Below, piece after piece: positions 1 through 8,445 of a stretch of 48,790 nt of DNA (the stretch's first letter is position 1; every line of letters starts with the position of its first letter). Where the stretch lies: contig JAIQZR010000202.1 in assembly GCA_021777035.1 (NCBI GenBank), forward strand, positions 1-48,790, read 5' to 3'. This stretch comes from Candidatus Scalindua sp. (GTDB lineage: Bacteria > Planctomycetota > Brocadiia > Brocadiales > Scalinduaceae). The notes under the pieces were generated by a model. It saw only the letters and a list, made by a program, of their open reading frames with translations. It did no database searches and was not told the origin of the DNA. A program made the position numbers and the translations under genes.

Positions 1-503
1 CCCAGCTACCGATTTTTCTAACAAAACCGTGTGGTTTAGACAAAGAAAAGAGTTCAAAGGAATTTCATTTACCTTTGAACCCTTATACATAACGCATGAT
101 TATAACACTTTCATTATTATTTCAAACTAAATTTTAAACTACAGGAAAAGATCCTGCTTATATCACCAAACAATAAACATTCAATAGGACATGAGTTCTC
201 AATCTAGCTAAAGCGGTATCCGTACCCGAATTTAATTATTATAGAGGCACTCCGACCTTCTACTTTGACAGGAGCGATACCTATCTTTTCTCGTGCGTGG
301 TGCGAGGCACCATAATTTAAGCGTACCCAAGTTATGGTTCCACCCACAACTGCATATGCACAGCCTAATTCACGGCTTATAAATTGCGGTTGACATAAGT
401 CAATACGTCATAATACTTGAAAATACAGGAGCAGTAACAATAGCAAGCTATTAATAAGTTACATAAAACACTATGCTAATAAAACTCTCCCAGTCAGCAA
501 GTG
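1..503. other. Gene-poor left edge
   Basis: This stretch lies downstream of the minus-strand coiled-coil/PAS gene and reaches the window edge. It is AT-rich, and I see no gene with a normal start, no tRNA and no convincing terminator. The only notable object is an ATG-less open frame, listed separately. Confidence 0.5.
204..407 (-). other. Possible gene remnant without ATG start
   Basis: A 67-codon minus-strand frame runs between an in-frame TGA at 408-410 and a TAG at 204-206. It contains no ATG. Its inferred product ends in IIIKFGYGYRFS, an alternating hydrophobic/aromatic tail that would fit the last strand of an outer-membrane barrel. It could be the 3' scar of a lost gene, or chance. 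No homologue is recognised. The length alone is close to what random AT-rich DNA gives. Confidence 0.2.
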
Positions 504-504
504 T

Positions 505-1269
505 TCAATGTTTTTTCTTAAGTTCTTCTATTTCTCTCTGCCATTCCTCCTCCTGCCTCTTTCGCTCGGTAATATCCCTGATTATCCCTTCAATACGAAC
601 GGGATTGCCTGCTTCATTTTTAACCATAGTAGATGTACGTTCAGTGTAAAAATGCTCGCCATTTTTATTCTTACAAAATGACGCAAAACCTCTCCAGACC
701 CCATCTTCTTCAAGCTTCTTAACGAGCCTTTCTCTGTCATTTTGATCGACATAGATATCCCTTACCTTTGTCCCGATCATTTCTTCAGGGAATTTGTAGC
801 CAAACATTTCTGCACAAGACTGATTAACCCACGTAAACTCCCCTTCCACTCCAGGCTCACACTGGTAAACACCCTCTTTTAGCGAATCCAAGAGTAGCCT
901 TTTATCTCTTTCAGACTTTTGCAATTGAACCTTTTCCATTTCCAGTTGTTCTTTTGCACGTTCAAGCTTCGCGTTTATGCTTTTTATTTTTGCATCTTGC
1001 CCTCTTAACGAGTCCGCAACCTTTTCCGCTTCTCGCTTTTGACCCACAGCTTCTTCAACCAGTTTAAAGCCCTCTTCTGGCGAACCAAACGCTTTCATGA
1101 TTCTTTTTTCCATATTTTCAGCAAATGTTTTTTCCCTGACAAAGCCCGCATCCTTCATGTCGTTGTATTTGTGTATCATCTTAACCGTAAACCCGACATC
1201 CAGAAACAATATCAGCAGAATAATGGTCTTCGCGTTTACTGAAAGACCCTTAGAGTTTCCATTACCCAT
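505..1269 (-). CDS. Membrane-anchored coiled-coil PAS protein
   Basis: Likely an inner-membrane-tethered sensory or adaptor protein. Visible layout: one hydrophobic segment at residues 14-30, a charged helical region at 45-125 with coiled-coil character, then one PAS domain at about 130-240 (GVYQCEPG ... RIEGIIRDITERKR). It ends in a charged helix with no kinase, GGDEF, HTH or methyl-accepting domain. The first 60 residues match those of the gene at 38534-39058 (shared SxNAKTIIL, then K.FGS). The gene lies 100 bp downstream of a Cache-HAMP-PAS receptor on the same strand, and the related pair at 38.5-41.0 kb has the same order. An AAGGAG element about 10 nt upstream supports the start. The PAS is nearly the same as those of the neighbouring receptors and keeps both conserved cysteines. 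Function in signalling is inferred from domains only. Confidence 0.85.
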   Translation of the reverse strand: MGNGNSKGLSVNAKTIILLILFLDVGFTVKMIHKYNDMKDAGFVREKTFAENMEKRIMKAFGSPEEGFKLVEEAVGQKREAEKVADSLRGQDAKIKSINAKLERAKEQLEMEKVQLQKSERDKRLLLDSLKEGVYQCEPGVEGEFTWVNQSCAEMFGYKFPEEMIGTKVRDIYVDQNDRERLVKKLEEDGVWRGFASFCKNKNGEHFYTERTSTMVKNEAGNPVRIEGIIRDITERKRQEEEWQREIEELKKKH

Positions 1270-1369
1270 AATTTCCTACTCCTTAGTAAGTACAGTGTTA
1301 TTTTTTAAAATTTGTTGATAAAAACAAACTTCTTATATAATTTGCCTATATCCCTACGGCGTACACCAT

Positions 1370-2956
1370 TCAACTCTTATTATCGCTTTGACTTTTCCTG
1401 GATTTCTTCTGCATCTCATCTTCCTTTTTCTTTCGATCGCTGATATCCCTGATCACACCCTCAATACGAACAGGCTTTCCTTTCTCATCCTTCACCATAT
1501 TTGAAGTACGTTCAGTGTAAAATTTCTCTCCGTTTTTCTTTACACAATAGGACGTAAAATCTTTCGAGGCACCCTCTTTTTCAAGCTTATCTACCAGCTT
1601 TTTCCTATCAGCCTGATCCACATAGATATCCTTTACCTTCGTACCTTCCATCTCTTCAGGTGATCCATAGCCAAATATCTCCGCACAAGATTGATTTACC
1701 CAGGTAAACGTGCCTTCGACTCCGGGTTCACACTGATAAATTCCCGCCTGGAGGGCATTAAATAATTCCCTATAAGCTTTTTCAGACTCCTCAATCTCAT
1801 TTGTCTTTTTGTCAAGGGCCTCCGCCATTGCATTAAAGGAGGTTGCCAGAACGCCAAGCTCATCTCCTCTTTCTACATGCAACCTCTGCACCCTATGTGT
1901 CAAATCTCCTGAAGACATCTTTTCGGTAGCCTCCGTTAACTCAACTATCGGAGCGGCTATTTTTTTACCGACTACGTACGCAAAAAACACAATCGGGAAC
2001 GCGATTCCAAACAGCAATATCCAGCCAAGGGTATTGAGATTGTACGCCACTCCGTAGACTTCTGTCTTATCTATCTCCGTAATAACACCCCACTCAAGCT
2101 CAGGCAGCCAACGCCATACACCTAATACTGATATACCTGCATAATCTTTATAGCCCTTTGAACTGGAACCGTCCTTGCCTTTAAGACACTGGTTAACAGA
2201 ATAGGCTAGCTTTCCGTTATCCGGATTAACCACTTTCAACTCCAAAGCACTCCTTACCCTAACCCCTCCAGTCTTCTTTAAATTGTCGGCAAACCTTGAT
2301 TCCGTAAGCATATATCCATCTTTACCTACAATATAAGTCTCACCTGTTTTTCCAAACTTTTGACTTTGCAGCAAATTGCTCAAAGTAGCAACATGGATCC
2401 TGAAAGCAACAACCCCAATCACATTATCACCATCTTTTAAGGGCGCAGATACAAACATTGTAGGCAATCCTATTTCCTTCTCATCAAACTCATTCATAAG
2501 GGCTATTACCGACGGTATGATACTCGTAGCGTATGATTTCCCCTGCATAGCCTGCTGGATAAAATCTCTTCCGGAAAGATCAGCCCCCACCTCTTCTTCT
2601 GATGTAGCAAGCGTAACTATTCCATCTGCGTTGCATACTAACGCGCCTTTGTAACCATATTCCGAAACAACCAACTCCAAATACTCTGTAGCCTTACTAT
2701 CGTCCCCTCCTGCACTTTTCAAGCTATCAGCGACAAACGGATTGCTCGCAACAACGATAACATTCGTCTTCCTTTCCTTCATCCATGATGACACTATGTC
2801 CGCCTGTTTGTTACCTACCATTTCGAGATTATCCATGATTACAGTCCTGAGATCAGACTGAATCTTAGGGTATGCAATAATCCTCAGCAAAACAAACGGT
2901 AACAGAGTAAAGAAAATCAGCATTAATATGATGTAATGTTTAATCGATATCTTCAT
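1370..2956 (-). CDS. Cache-HAMP-PAS transmembrane receptor
   Basis: A 528-residue membrane sensor. A hydrophobic helix at residues 9-28 is followed by a large extracytoplasmic region (about 30-305) of dCache type (conserved ADLSGRDF, FGKTGETYIV.KDGYMLTESRF and GVWRWLPELEWGVITEID blocks). A second membrane helix follows at about 309-330, then a HAMP region at about 330-385 and one PAS domain at about 395-510. The protein stops at residue 528 after a lysine/serine-rich tail. No histidine kinase, cyclase, phosphodiesterase or chemotaxis output domain is present. A GGAG motif precedes the ATG. It is the upstream member of a two-gene unit with the coiled-coil/PAS gene at 505-1269. Close paralogues are at 35210-37549 and 39109-41019. 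The ligand is unknown. The neighbouring nitrite-transporter-type genes make a nitrogen-related cue possible, which is inference. Confidence 0.9.
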   Translation of the reverse strand: MKISIKHYIILMLIFFTLLPFVLLRIIAYPKIQSDLRTVIMDNLEMVGNKQADIVSSWMKERKTNVIVVASNPFVADSLKSAGGDDSKATEYLELVVSEYGYKGALVCNADGIVTLATSEEEVGADLSGRDFIQQAMQGKSYATSIIPSVIALMNEFDEKEIGLPTMFVSAPLKDGDNVIGVVAFRIHVATLSNLLQSQKFGKTGETYIVGKDGYMLTESRFADNLKKTGGVRVRSALELKVVNPDNGKLAYSVNQCLKGKDGSSSKGYKDYAGISVLGVWRWLPELEWGVITEIDKTEVYGVAYNLNTLGWILLFGIAFPIVFFAYVVGKKIAAPIVELTEATEKMSSGDLTHRVQRLHVERGDELGVLATSFNAMAEALDKKTNEIEESEKAYRELFNALQAGIYQCEPGVEGTFTWVNQSCAEIFGYGSPEEMEGTKVKDIYVDQADRKKLVDKLEKEGASKDFTSYCVKKNGEKFYTERTSNMVKDEKGKPVRIEGVIRDISDRKKKEDEMQKKSRKSQSDNKS

Positions 2957-3225
2957 TTATTTTTCTCCATAAAATGCATATTTATAATTTTCCATTGAAG
3001 TTCAAAAGTGGTTTGCCGATCTGCAGAATAAAACATATAAGTCCTGTTTGATGCATCCCTTATCTTATAATTAGTTATAACGCATTAGAAAACTCATACT
3101 ACAGGAGAAAATACATTTTCACCCAGCAAGCAACTTACAAACGAACAAAAAAAAACAACTAACTCCCCAACCACAATCATATTCGGTAACCGGAATAGAA
3201 TTCCACAGATAGCATTACCAGTATA

Positions 3226-3741
3226 TCACCACCAGGCTACCGGATAATCTCTTTTGCCCATTTTATTAATAATAATGGCTGTCAATACCAAAATAGATGC
3301 CCCAAAAAGAACAGGGTTTAGAATATACCAATAATCCATACCCAAACCACCTGTCTGAATGGCCACATATGCTGTAGCACCTGCCGGGGGATGCACGGAA
3401 TGCGTTACCATCATGAAAATAAGTGCTAAAGTAACACCAAGTGCCAGCGACCACCATGAGAGACCAAAGAAATCATATATGGCAACACCCATTAACGCGC
3501 CAAGAAAATGCCCCATCAAAACGTTTCTAGGCTGTGCAAGTGGAGCCTTGTATGCTCCGTAAACCAGAACTGCCGACGCACCAAAGGGCCCTAACAGCAG
3601 GGGACATTTCCAGGTAAAAGCAAGAATAGTCGTAATCCCTACACCAACCATGGAACCAACAAAAGTAATCCACAACACTTTCCATGCAATCGGAGGTTGC
3701 GGCGCCCTCGGCAATTCACTAATCTTGTTCAATAACGACAT
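3226..3741 (-). CDS. HPP-family membrane protein (possible nitrite transporter)
   Basis: A 171-residue integral membrane protein of the HPP family (PF04982). It has the signature HSVHPPAGATA (HPP at 117-119), a conserved GPFGASAVL block (51-59), a PLAQPRN loop (68-73) and four or five hydrophobic helices. Members of this family transport nitrite in cyanobacteria and chloroplasts. The FNT-type gene lies directly upstream on the same strand, so nitrite transport is a reasonable inference here. I prefer the ATG at 3741 over one 18 codons upstream, because GGGGAG sits about 9 nt before it and family proteins begin near here. A large inverted repeat separates it from the FNT gene. Confidence 0.85.
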   Translation of the reverse strand: MSLLNKISELPRAPQPPIAWKVLWITFVGSMVGVGITTILAFTWKCPLLLGPFGASAVLVYGAYKAPLAQPRNVLMGHFLGALMGVAIYDFFGLSWWSLALGVTLALIFMMVTHSVHPPAGATAYVAIQTGGLGMDYWYILNPVLFGASILVLTAIIINKMGKRDYPVAWW

Positions 3742-3906
3742 AGCTCTATTCTCCCCATGAAGATGTATGTTTATAAATATACAGGTTAAACACAAACGCC
3801 ATACCTAACGAAAGCCTATACCGAAGCATCCTTTTTGCCAAATTAACACAAGGTACTGTTTGTATATCACAAGACAGAAAATGCTCATTCCCGATATAAC
3901 CATATC

Positions 3907-3966
3907 TGCAACTCTCCTTCGAGTTTAAGCGTAGCAAAGCAACCTTAAACTCGAAGGAGAGCTGCA
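3907..3966. repeat. 23-bp inverted repeat between FNT and HPP genes
   Basis: Arms at 3907-3929 and 3944-3966 pair over 23 bp with one mismatch around a 14-nt loop. The arm core is CTCTCCTTCGAGTTTAAG. On the minus strand it lies about 105 nt after the FNT stop and about 165 nt before the HPP start. There is no T-run on either side, so it does not look like a simple intrinsic terminator. It may be an mRNA-processing or stability hairpin, or a remnant of a small mobile repeat. Confidence 0.8.
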
Positions 3967-4072
3967 GAACATTGGAACGATCGAGCACTTGCCCAACCGC
4001 ACCAATGTACCTGCATACACTATCTACTGAATGAGAAACGCAAAAAACCCGTGTACTCACTCAGACCAAAAA

Positions 4073-4999
4073 CTATCCTTGCAGAGATGAACTTGGAAGC
4101 ACCTCAACAATCGTATTGTCATTTTCATCTATACCTACTATCTGTCCTCCCGGTATTGCACCTTGAGTCGGATCTACAAGACTTCTTGATAGTCCGCCAT
4201 CAGCAGAACCACCACCACCAGGAACCAGATCCTGTTCAGGTGCATATGTAGAGTACCAGTATGCCAGACCAATCAAGCAACCACCTATGATATTACCGGA
4301 AGTGGCAGCAGCCATGTTCCAGGCAAAACCTCCGCAAGTAACATTTGCAGGATGAGTAGTAAACAGAGCGGCACCAAAAATAGTCATATTAGCGATGCAA
4401 TGCTCAAAACCACATGCGATAAACGCATAGAGACACCAGAATATCAGGAATATCCTTGCAGCCTCATTCTTCGCTTTTGCGCACATCCATACAGCCAAAC
4501 ATACGAGCATATTACAAAGAATACCACGACAAAACAGAAAGAAAAACGGCGCATTCATCTTGGCGCCGGCAACCTTACAGATAAAATTACCGGTAATATT
4601 CCCATCTGCCAATCCCGTATTGGCATAGATAATGGCCAAAAACAACGCACCGGCAAGGTTAGCAACCCAGCAAATAAACCAGAGCCAAATCATCCAACCC
4701 CAACCTGTTTTTCCATTAAGGCAGCCAACCAACATCACCATATTGTTACCCGTGAACAGCTCTGAACCCGCAAAGACAACGAGCGTCAAAGCGATACCAA
4801 ATGAACATCCCATGATCACCTTAGTGGCTACTGACTTGGCAGAAGCAAACTGCGCCCCAACCGTGAATATGAGAAGAATTCCAAGCCCGATGTACATACC
4901 TGCCAGCATTGAGAGAACCCAATACTGCCCAAACTTGTTTCTTATCATATCCTCCTTCGCAACAGCCACACCAGTAAACGTATCAATTGTAGCTTTCAT
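4073..4999 (-). CDS. Formate/nitrite transporter (FNT) family channel
   Basis: A 308-residue FocA/NirC-family pentameric channel protein of the inner membrane. The hallmarks are FAGSELFTGNNM (about 77-88) and CGFEHCIANM (about 196-205), with the central-pore histidine at 200. Six hydrophobic helices are visible. Family members conduct formate, nitrite or hydrosulfide. The HPP neighbour points to nitrite, but the sequence does not fix the substrate. The ATG at 4999 is preferred over one 20 codons upstream because a GA3G8 tract precedes it and FNT proteins begin near this point. An unusual acidic and glycine-rich tail of about 55 residues follows the last helix (from STYAPEQDLVPGGGG onward). 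It is presumably cytoplasmic and has no recognised domain. Confidence 0.9.
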   Translation of the reverse strand: MKATIDTFTGVAVAKEDMIRNKFGQYWVLSMLAGMYIGLGILLIFTVGAQFASAKSVATKVIMGCSFGIALTLVVFAGSELFTGNNMVMLVGCLNGKTGWGWMIWLWFICWVANLAGALFLAIIYANTGLADGNITGNFICKVAGAKMNAPFFFLFCRGILCNMLVCLAVWMCAKAKNEAARIFLIFWCLYAFIACGFEHCIANMTIFGAALFTTHPANVTCGGFAWNMAAATSGNIIGGCLIGLAYWYSTYAPEQDLVPGGGGSADGGLSRSLVDPTQGAIPGGQIVGIDENDNTIVEVLPSSSLQG

Positions 5000-5104
5000 T
5001 AATAAACCCCCCCCTTTCAAATAGGAAAGCAAAAAAAATAAAATTTCGCAACACGGCAAGGCGGCCTTCCCTACCCACCACCCCCATATCGCACTCTAAA
5101 AAAT

Positions 5105-5141
5105 TACAATAAATAAAAAAAAGGGCTTTGGTAGAGCCCTT
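5105..5141 (-). terminator. Intrinsic terminator in the FNT leader region
   Basis: On the minus strand, AAGGGCT and AGCCCTT pair perfectly (5121-5141, 7-nt loop) and are followed by a run of eight T and further AT sequence (5105-5120). It lies 106 nt before the FNT start. It could end the transcript from the CBS gene at 5705-6139 or act as an attenuator in an FNT leader. Confidence 0.8.
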
Positions 5142-5704
5142 GAACCCTGAACATACTTAATTCAGACAAAAGTCGCACATAAGAAAGATAGCAATTGCAA
5201 TACCAAAGCTATTATATAAGAGATAAACAACCGCCTGCATTCTCATAAGTAATGAATAGAACGAAAGATAGGAAGAGAGTTGTAAATATGCAATTTACGT
5301 GATCACAAACACAATAATTGACAAAATGTCAATTAGCAATTGGAACACAAATTATTTGAAGACATAATGTCTTTACACCATAGACAAGAAGTTAATACCC
5401 ACAAATTCCCTATAGATTTGAAAAGGAAAGGAGGCAGCAGGGGTAATCAGCTTGCAAATAAAGTTGAGTTCAGAAATGATTTTTAAAGCTTATTGCTTTC
5501 CAAAAAAAACAAAAGACACCGTGGCAGAAACGTTTTTTAAAGTACGAAAAATATGTTTTAATATTGCAACCCAGATCTTCTCACCCAGTATCCACTTACC
5601 ACCTGTTCAACGCAGAACGCATTCGAGCAAAAACTTGACACGCGCCACAGGCACATTACAATATCCACTCAGATTGAACCTGACATGTTCTCAATACATT
5701 AACC
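5142..5704. other. 563-bp non-coding stretch upstream of FNT gene
   Basis: This lies between the CBS gene and the terminator in front of the FNT gene. No credible gene is seen. It contains a 19-bp palindrome at 5316-5334 and probably holds the promoter for the FNT gene or a leader RNA. A plus-strand TTG-started frame at 5452-5742 overlaps the CBS gene and is not believed. Confidence 0.5.
5316..5334. promoter_or_regulatory. Palindromic operator-like site
   Basis: The perfect palindrome AATTGACA-AAA-TGTCAATT has 8-bp arms and a 3-bp spacer. Its inner part, TTGAC-N5-GTCAA, resembles the symmetry of Crp/Fnr-family operators (TTGAT-N4-ATCAA for Fnr) but is not an exact match. A second short dyad, GTGATCAC (5299-5306), lies close by. 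The position, about 320 bp upstream of the FNT start, fits a regulatory role. The binding protein is unknown. Confidence 0.45.
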
Positions 5705-6139
5705 TCACAAACCGCCAGCAATATAATTTTCGAGTTGTTTGATGGTAAACTCTTTATCAACAATGTACTGTTTCACAACATCACCAATACTTACAATACC
5801 AATCAGTTTTTCTCCATCAAGTACGGGTAAATGACGTGTACGCTTTTCTGTTATCAAAGCCATACAGTCGTTTAGCGTATGATCAAGACGAACACAACAT
5901 GGCTTTGGATTCATCAGATCCTTGACCAACGTATCCCTGGAAGATTTCCCCAGCAGAACAATGTTCCTCGCATAATCACGCTCGGAAAATAGGCCTACAA
6001 CTTTTTCACCCTCAATGACTACTAATGCACCGAGATCTTTTTCTGCCATTATTTCTAAAGCCCTGTATACAGTATCCTGAGGTGAAATGGTCAGGATGCC
6101 ACCAGTTTTATCCTTCAATATTTCTTTTACCGTAATCAT
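5705..6139 (-). CDS. Tandem CBS-domain protein
   Basis: A 144-residue protein made of two CBS motifs: residues about 1-65 (with LGALVVIEGEKVVGLFSERD) and 72-135 (with RHLPVLDGEKLIGIVSIGD). Such stand-alone CBS pairs bind adenosyl ligands and act as energy sensors or regulators. The partner protein is not evident. AGGAGG lies about 13 nt upstream of the ATG. The gene is upstream of the FNT/HPP genes on the same strand, but a terminator lies between. A regulatory link to transport is only suggested by position. Confidence 0.9.
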   Translation of the reverse strand: MITVKEILKDKTGGILTISPQDTVYRALEIMAEKDLGALVVIEGEKVVGLFSERDYARNIVLLGKSSRDTLVKDLMNPKPCCVRLDHTLNDCMALITEKRTRHLPVLDGEKLIGIVSIGDVVKQYIVDKEFTIKQLENYIAGGL

Positions 6140-6305
6140 GATTTAACCCTTGCCTCCTAATTAACAGGTTTGTTGAACTACTAAACTTGATTTAAAAAGT
6201 TTACTACTATCTACGCACAAACGGTACAGCAAATAAACGTGGGTCAATATAATAATGCTTGTCTATTCCATGTTCAAGTATTAAATTAGAAGTAACCTCA
6301 TCACA

Positions 6306-6907
6306 TCACTCCTTTCTCTTCCAGCCCAGCAACAAATCAGTATACTCTCCACGTTTCCAGAAAGAATATGTACGGTGTTTGATTCCTATTTTCTCCTCGA
6401 TCTCTGCAAAACGCTTCAGCTTGCTTGCCTCATCCTTGATCAGTATAAGCCATCGATCCTGTGCCCATTCCCAATACCCATAAACGGGACTGTAATATGC
6501 GTTATGTGACTTAGCTTTAAAGATAGCATCAATGATATCTACCAACATTTCGTATGCCAATCTTTCTATGTTGGATACGTTATACTTCCTTACCTCACCC
6601 TTTCCTGGAAAAGAGTTTCTCCGGTCCGGTATAAAAACTTGCAAGGCCCCCCGCATGAAAAACATTTCCGGAATCATCCGGGCCGACTCTTTCACCCAAC
6701 AGCCCAGCCATTTCGTTTTGAAACATCATGCTACTCGAAATTACCCCCCGATGCAGAAGCGGGTTCACCCAGAAGTGTTTCAATATTTAAAACGCCAGAC
6801 TCTTCTCTTTTTTGTGCAACAGAAGTAGTCAAAATATGAGGAGCGAAAAAGATGAATATAATTAAAAACGTGATGATTGAGAATTGTTTTGTGTTAATAT
6901 TAAGCAT
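6306..6907 (-). pseudogene. Secreted protein of unknown function, two frameshifts
   Basis: Three overlapping frames together give one protein of about 200 residues. The first starts at ATG 6907 after AAGGGGG. It has a signal peptide (hydrophobic core FLIIFIFFAPHIL, likely cut after TTSVA) and hits a TAG near 6733. The frame changes at a run of six G (plus-strand C at 6744-6749). It changes again, most likely at a second run of six G (6647-6652), and then runs on to the stop at 6306. Removing one G from each run restores a single frame. The C-terminal part (YYSPVYGYWEWAQDRWLILI ... RTYSFWKRGEYTDLLLGW) is rich in aromatic residues and unrecognised. It is either a recent pseudogene or a correct gene with two homopolymer errors. 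Confidence 0.65.
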
Positions 6908-7104
6908 AATTACCCCCTTCTCATTTTAACACTGAGGAACGTTATAAGAGCAACGCAAATAACGTGTGAATCATAACATATGGCAGAAAAATGTAAACTT
7001 TTTTTTGCTCAAATTAGCCGATAAACATTGATATGTTTGGAATTATATACTACTATATTTCATATTTAAATTTTCTGTATAAAGCTTATTATTGGTGTTT
7101 CTAA

Positions 7105-8133
7105 ATGAAAGCAGTAGTTAAGACAAAACGTAAAAAGGGTATGGAGCTGATAAATGTACCCACTCCACAGGTCGGCCAAAGAGATGTGCTTATTAAGGTC
7201 ACGCTCGCTTCTATATGTGGCACTGATGTGCATATATATGACTGGACACACTGGGCACGGCATCGCTTCACACCACCACGCATAATTGGTCATGAGTTTG
7301 TTGGAGTAGTAGAAAAGATTGGTAATGAAGTAACTCACGTAAAGGCCGGAGATCGTGTTTCTGCCGAAAGCCACATCTCCTGCGGACACTGCTACCAATG
7401 CAGCAACGGAGATTCTGAAGTATGCCGAAATCTCAAATTACTGGGAGTAGACTATGATGGTGCGCTGTCGGAGTACCTTGTGTTACCCGAACACGTCCTC
7501 TGGAAAAACGACTCTAACATTCCTGATAAATGGGCCACTGTGCAGGAACCATTCGGAAACGCCATTGACACTGTCATGGCGGAAGATGTCTCTGCAAAGA
7601 GTGTCTTAATACTCGGCGCAGGGCCTATCGGGTTATTTGCCACTGGCATTGCCAAAGCAAGCGGTGCATCTTTAATCATTGTGTCAGATCCAAATAATTA
7701 CAGGTTGGCCATCAGCAAGAAGATGGGGAGCCACATGGCACTTAACCCCGGCAAAAAAGATATTACCCCTCTCATCTTTGACGCCACAAATAATAATGGT
7801 GTAGACGTGGTTCTGGAATTCTCAGGGAACAATCAGGCCCTGAACCAGGGACTGAAAGTCATTACAGCCGGGGGCAGGATCTCTATCTTAGGCATTTACG
7901 AAAAACGTGTTTCAATCGACCTCAACAAAGAGGTCATTTTTAAGAAGGTTCGCATTTACGGAATAACAGGAAGAAAGGCCTTTTCAACCTGGCACAAGAC
8001 ATCTCGCTTCTTATCATCCGGCATTGTCAATCCGGATCCAATCCTCACTCATCAGTTCCCATTAAAGGATTATAAAAAGGGTATAAAACTCATGAGGGAG
8101 GGAAAATGCGGAAAGGTTATTTTGGAAGTATAA
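7105..8133 (+). CDS. tdh: L-threonine 3-dehydrogenase
   Basis: A cytosolic zinc-dependent medium-chain dehydrogenase that oxidises L-threonine to 2-amino-3-ketobutyrate with NAD. At 342 residues it matches the family length. Catalytic-zinc residues C38, H63 and E64 fall at the same numbers as in E. coli Tdh. So do the four structural-zinc cysteines (C93, C96, C99, C107). ICGTDVHIYDW and the nucleotide-binding loop GAGPIGLFA are present. The likely next enzyme of the pathway (kbl) follows on the same strand after 312 bp, which supports the substrate assignment over related polyol dehydrogenases. Confidence 0.93.
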   Translation: MKAVVKTKRKKGMELINVPTPQVGQRDVLIKVTLASICGTDVHIYDWTHWARHRFTPPRIIGHEFVGVVEKIGNEVTHVKAGDRVSAESHISCGHCYQCSNGDSEVCRNLKLLGVDYDGALSEYLVLPEHVLWKNDSNIPDKWATVQEPFGNAIDTVMAEDVSAKSVLILGAGPIGLFATGIAKASGASLIIVSDPNNYRLAISKKMGSHMALNPGKKDITPLIFDATNNNGVDVVLEFSGNNQALNQGLKVITAGGRISILGIYEKRVSIDLNKEVIFKKVRIYGITGRKAFSTWHKTSRFLSSGIVNPDPILTHQFPLKDYKKGIKLMREGKCGKVILEV

Positions 8134-8445
8134 GAATTGCGATTTAGGAATTTGAGGATTTAAGGATTCAGGGATTAAAAAATTCATGGATACCTAGTCG
8201 CAGTGTGAATATCGAAAACCGAAGCACGAAATGCGAAACAATATCAAATGACCAAAATTCCAATTTCAAAACAAAAGAATTTAAGCCTGCAAATATCTTT
8301 TGGTTTCGGACATTTAGAAACTTGAATTTTGATTTGTTTCGTATTTAGACATTCATATTTCGAATTTTAACTTTTAGAAATATCGACAAAAAATGGTTGA
8401 TGGTTAGGCAAATGTATCCTGCTTTAATTCAAAAGGAAAAGTATC
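8134..8445. other. Intergenic spacer between tdh and kbl
   Basis: This 312-bp spacer holds short degenerate AT-rich runs (repeated GGATTTA/GGATTCA/GGGATT-like words near 8150-8180) and no credible gene. The only signal is the ribosome-binding site AAAAGGAAAAG just before kbl. The spacer is long for an operon, so kbl may have its own promoter. Confidence 0.5.

Noticed and set aside
3746..4060. Minus-strand 104-codon frame between FNT and HPP genes
   Set aside because: It runs straight through the large inverted repeat and into the HPP start, and no ribosome-binding site is seen.
3226..4999. Naming the FNT gene focA or nirC
   Set aside because: The pore motifs do not tell formate from nitrite, and only context suggests nitrite.
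5452..5742. Plus-strand 96-codon frame with TTG start
   Set aside because: It overlaps the end of the CBS gene, the purine-rich motif is about 19 nt away from the TTG, and the product has no recognisable pattern.
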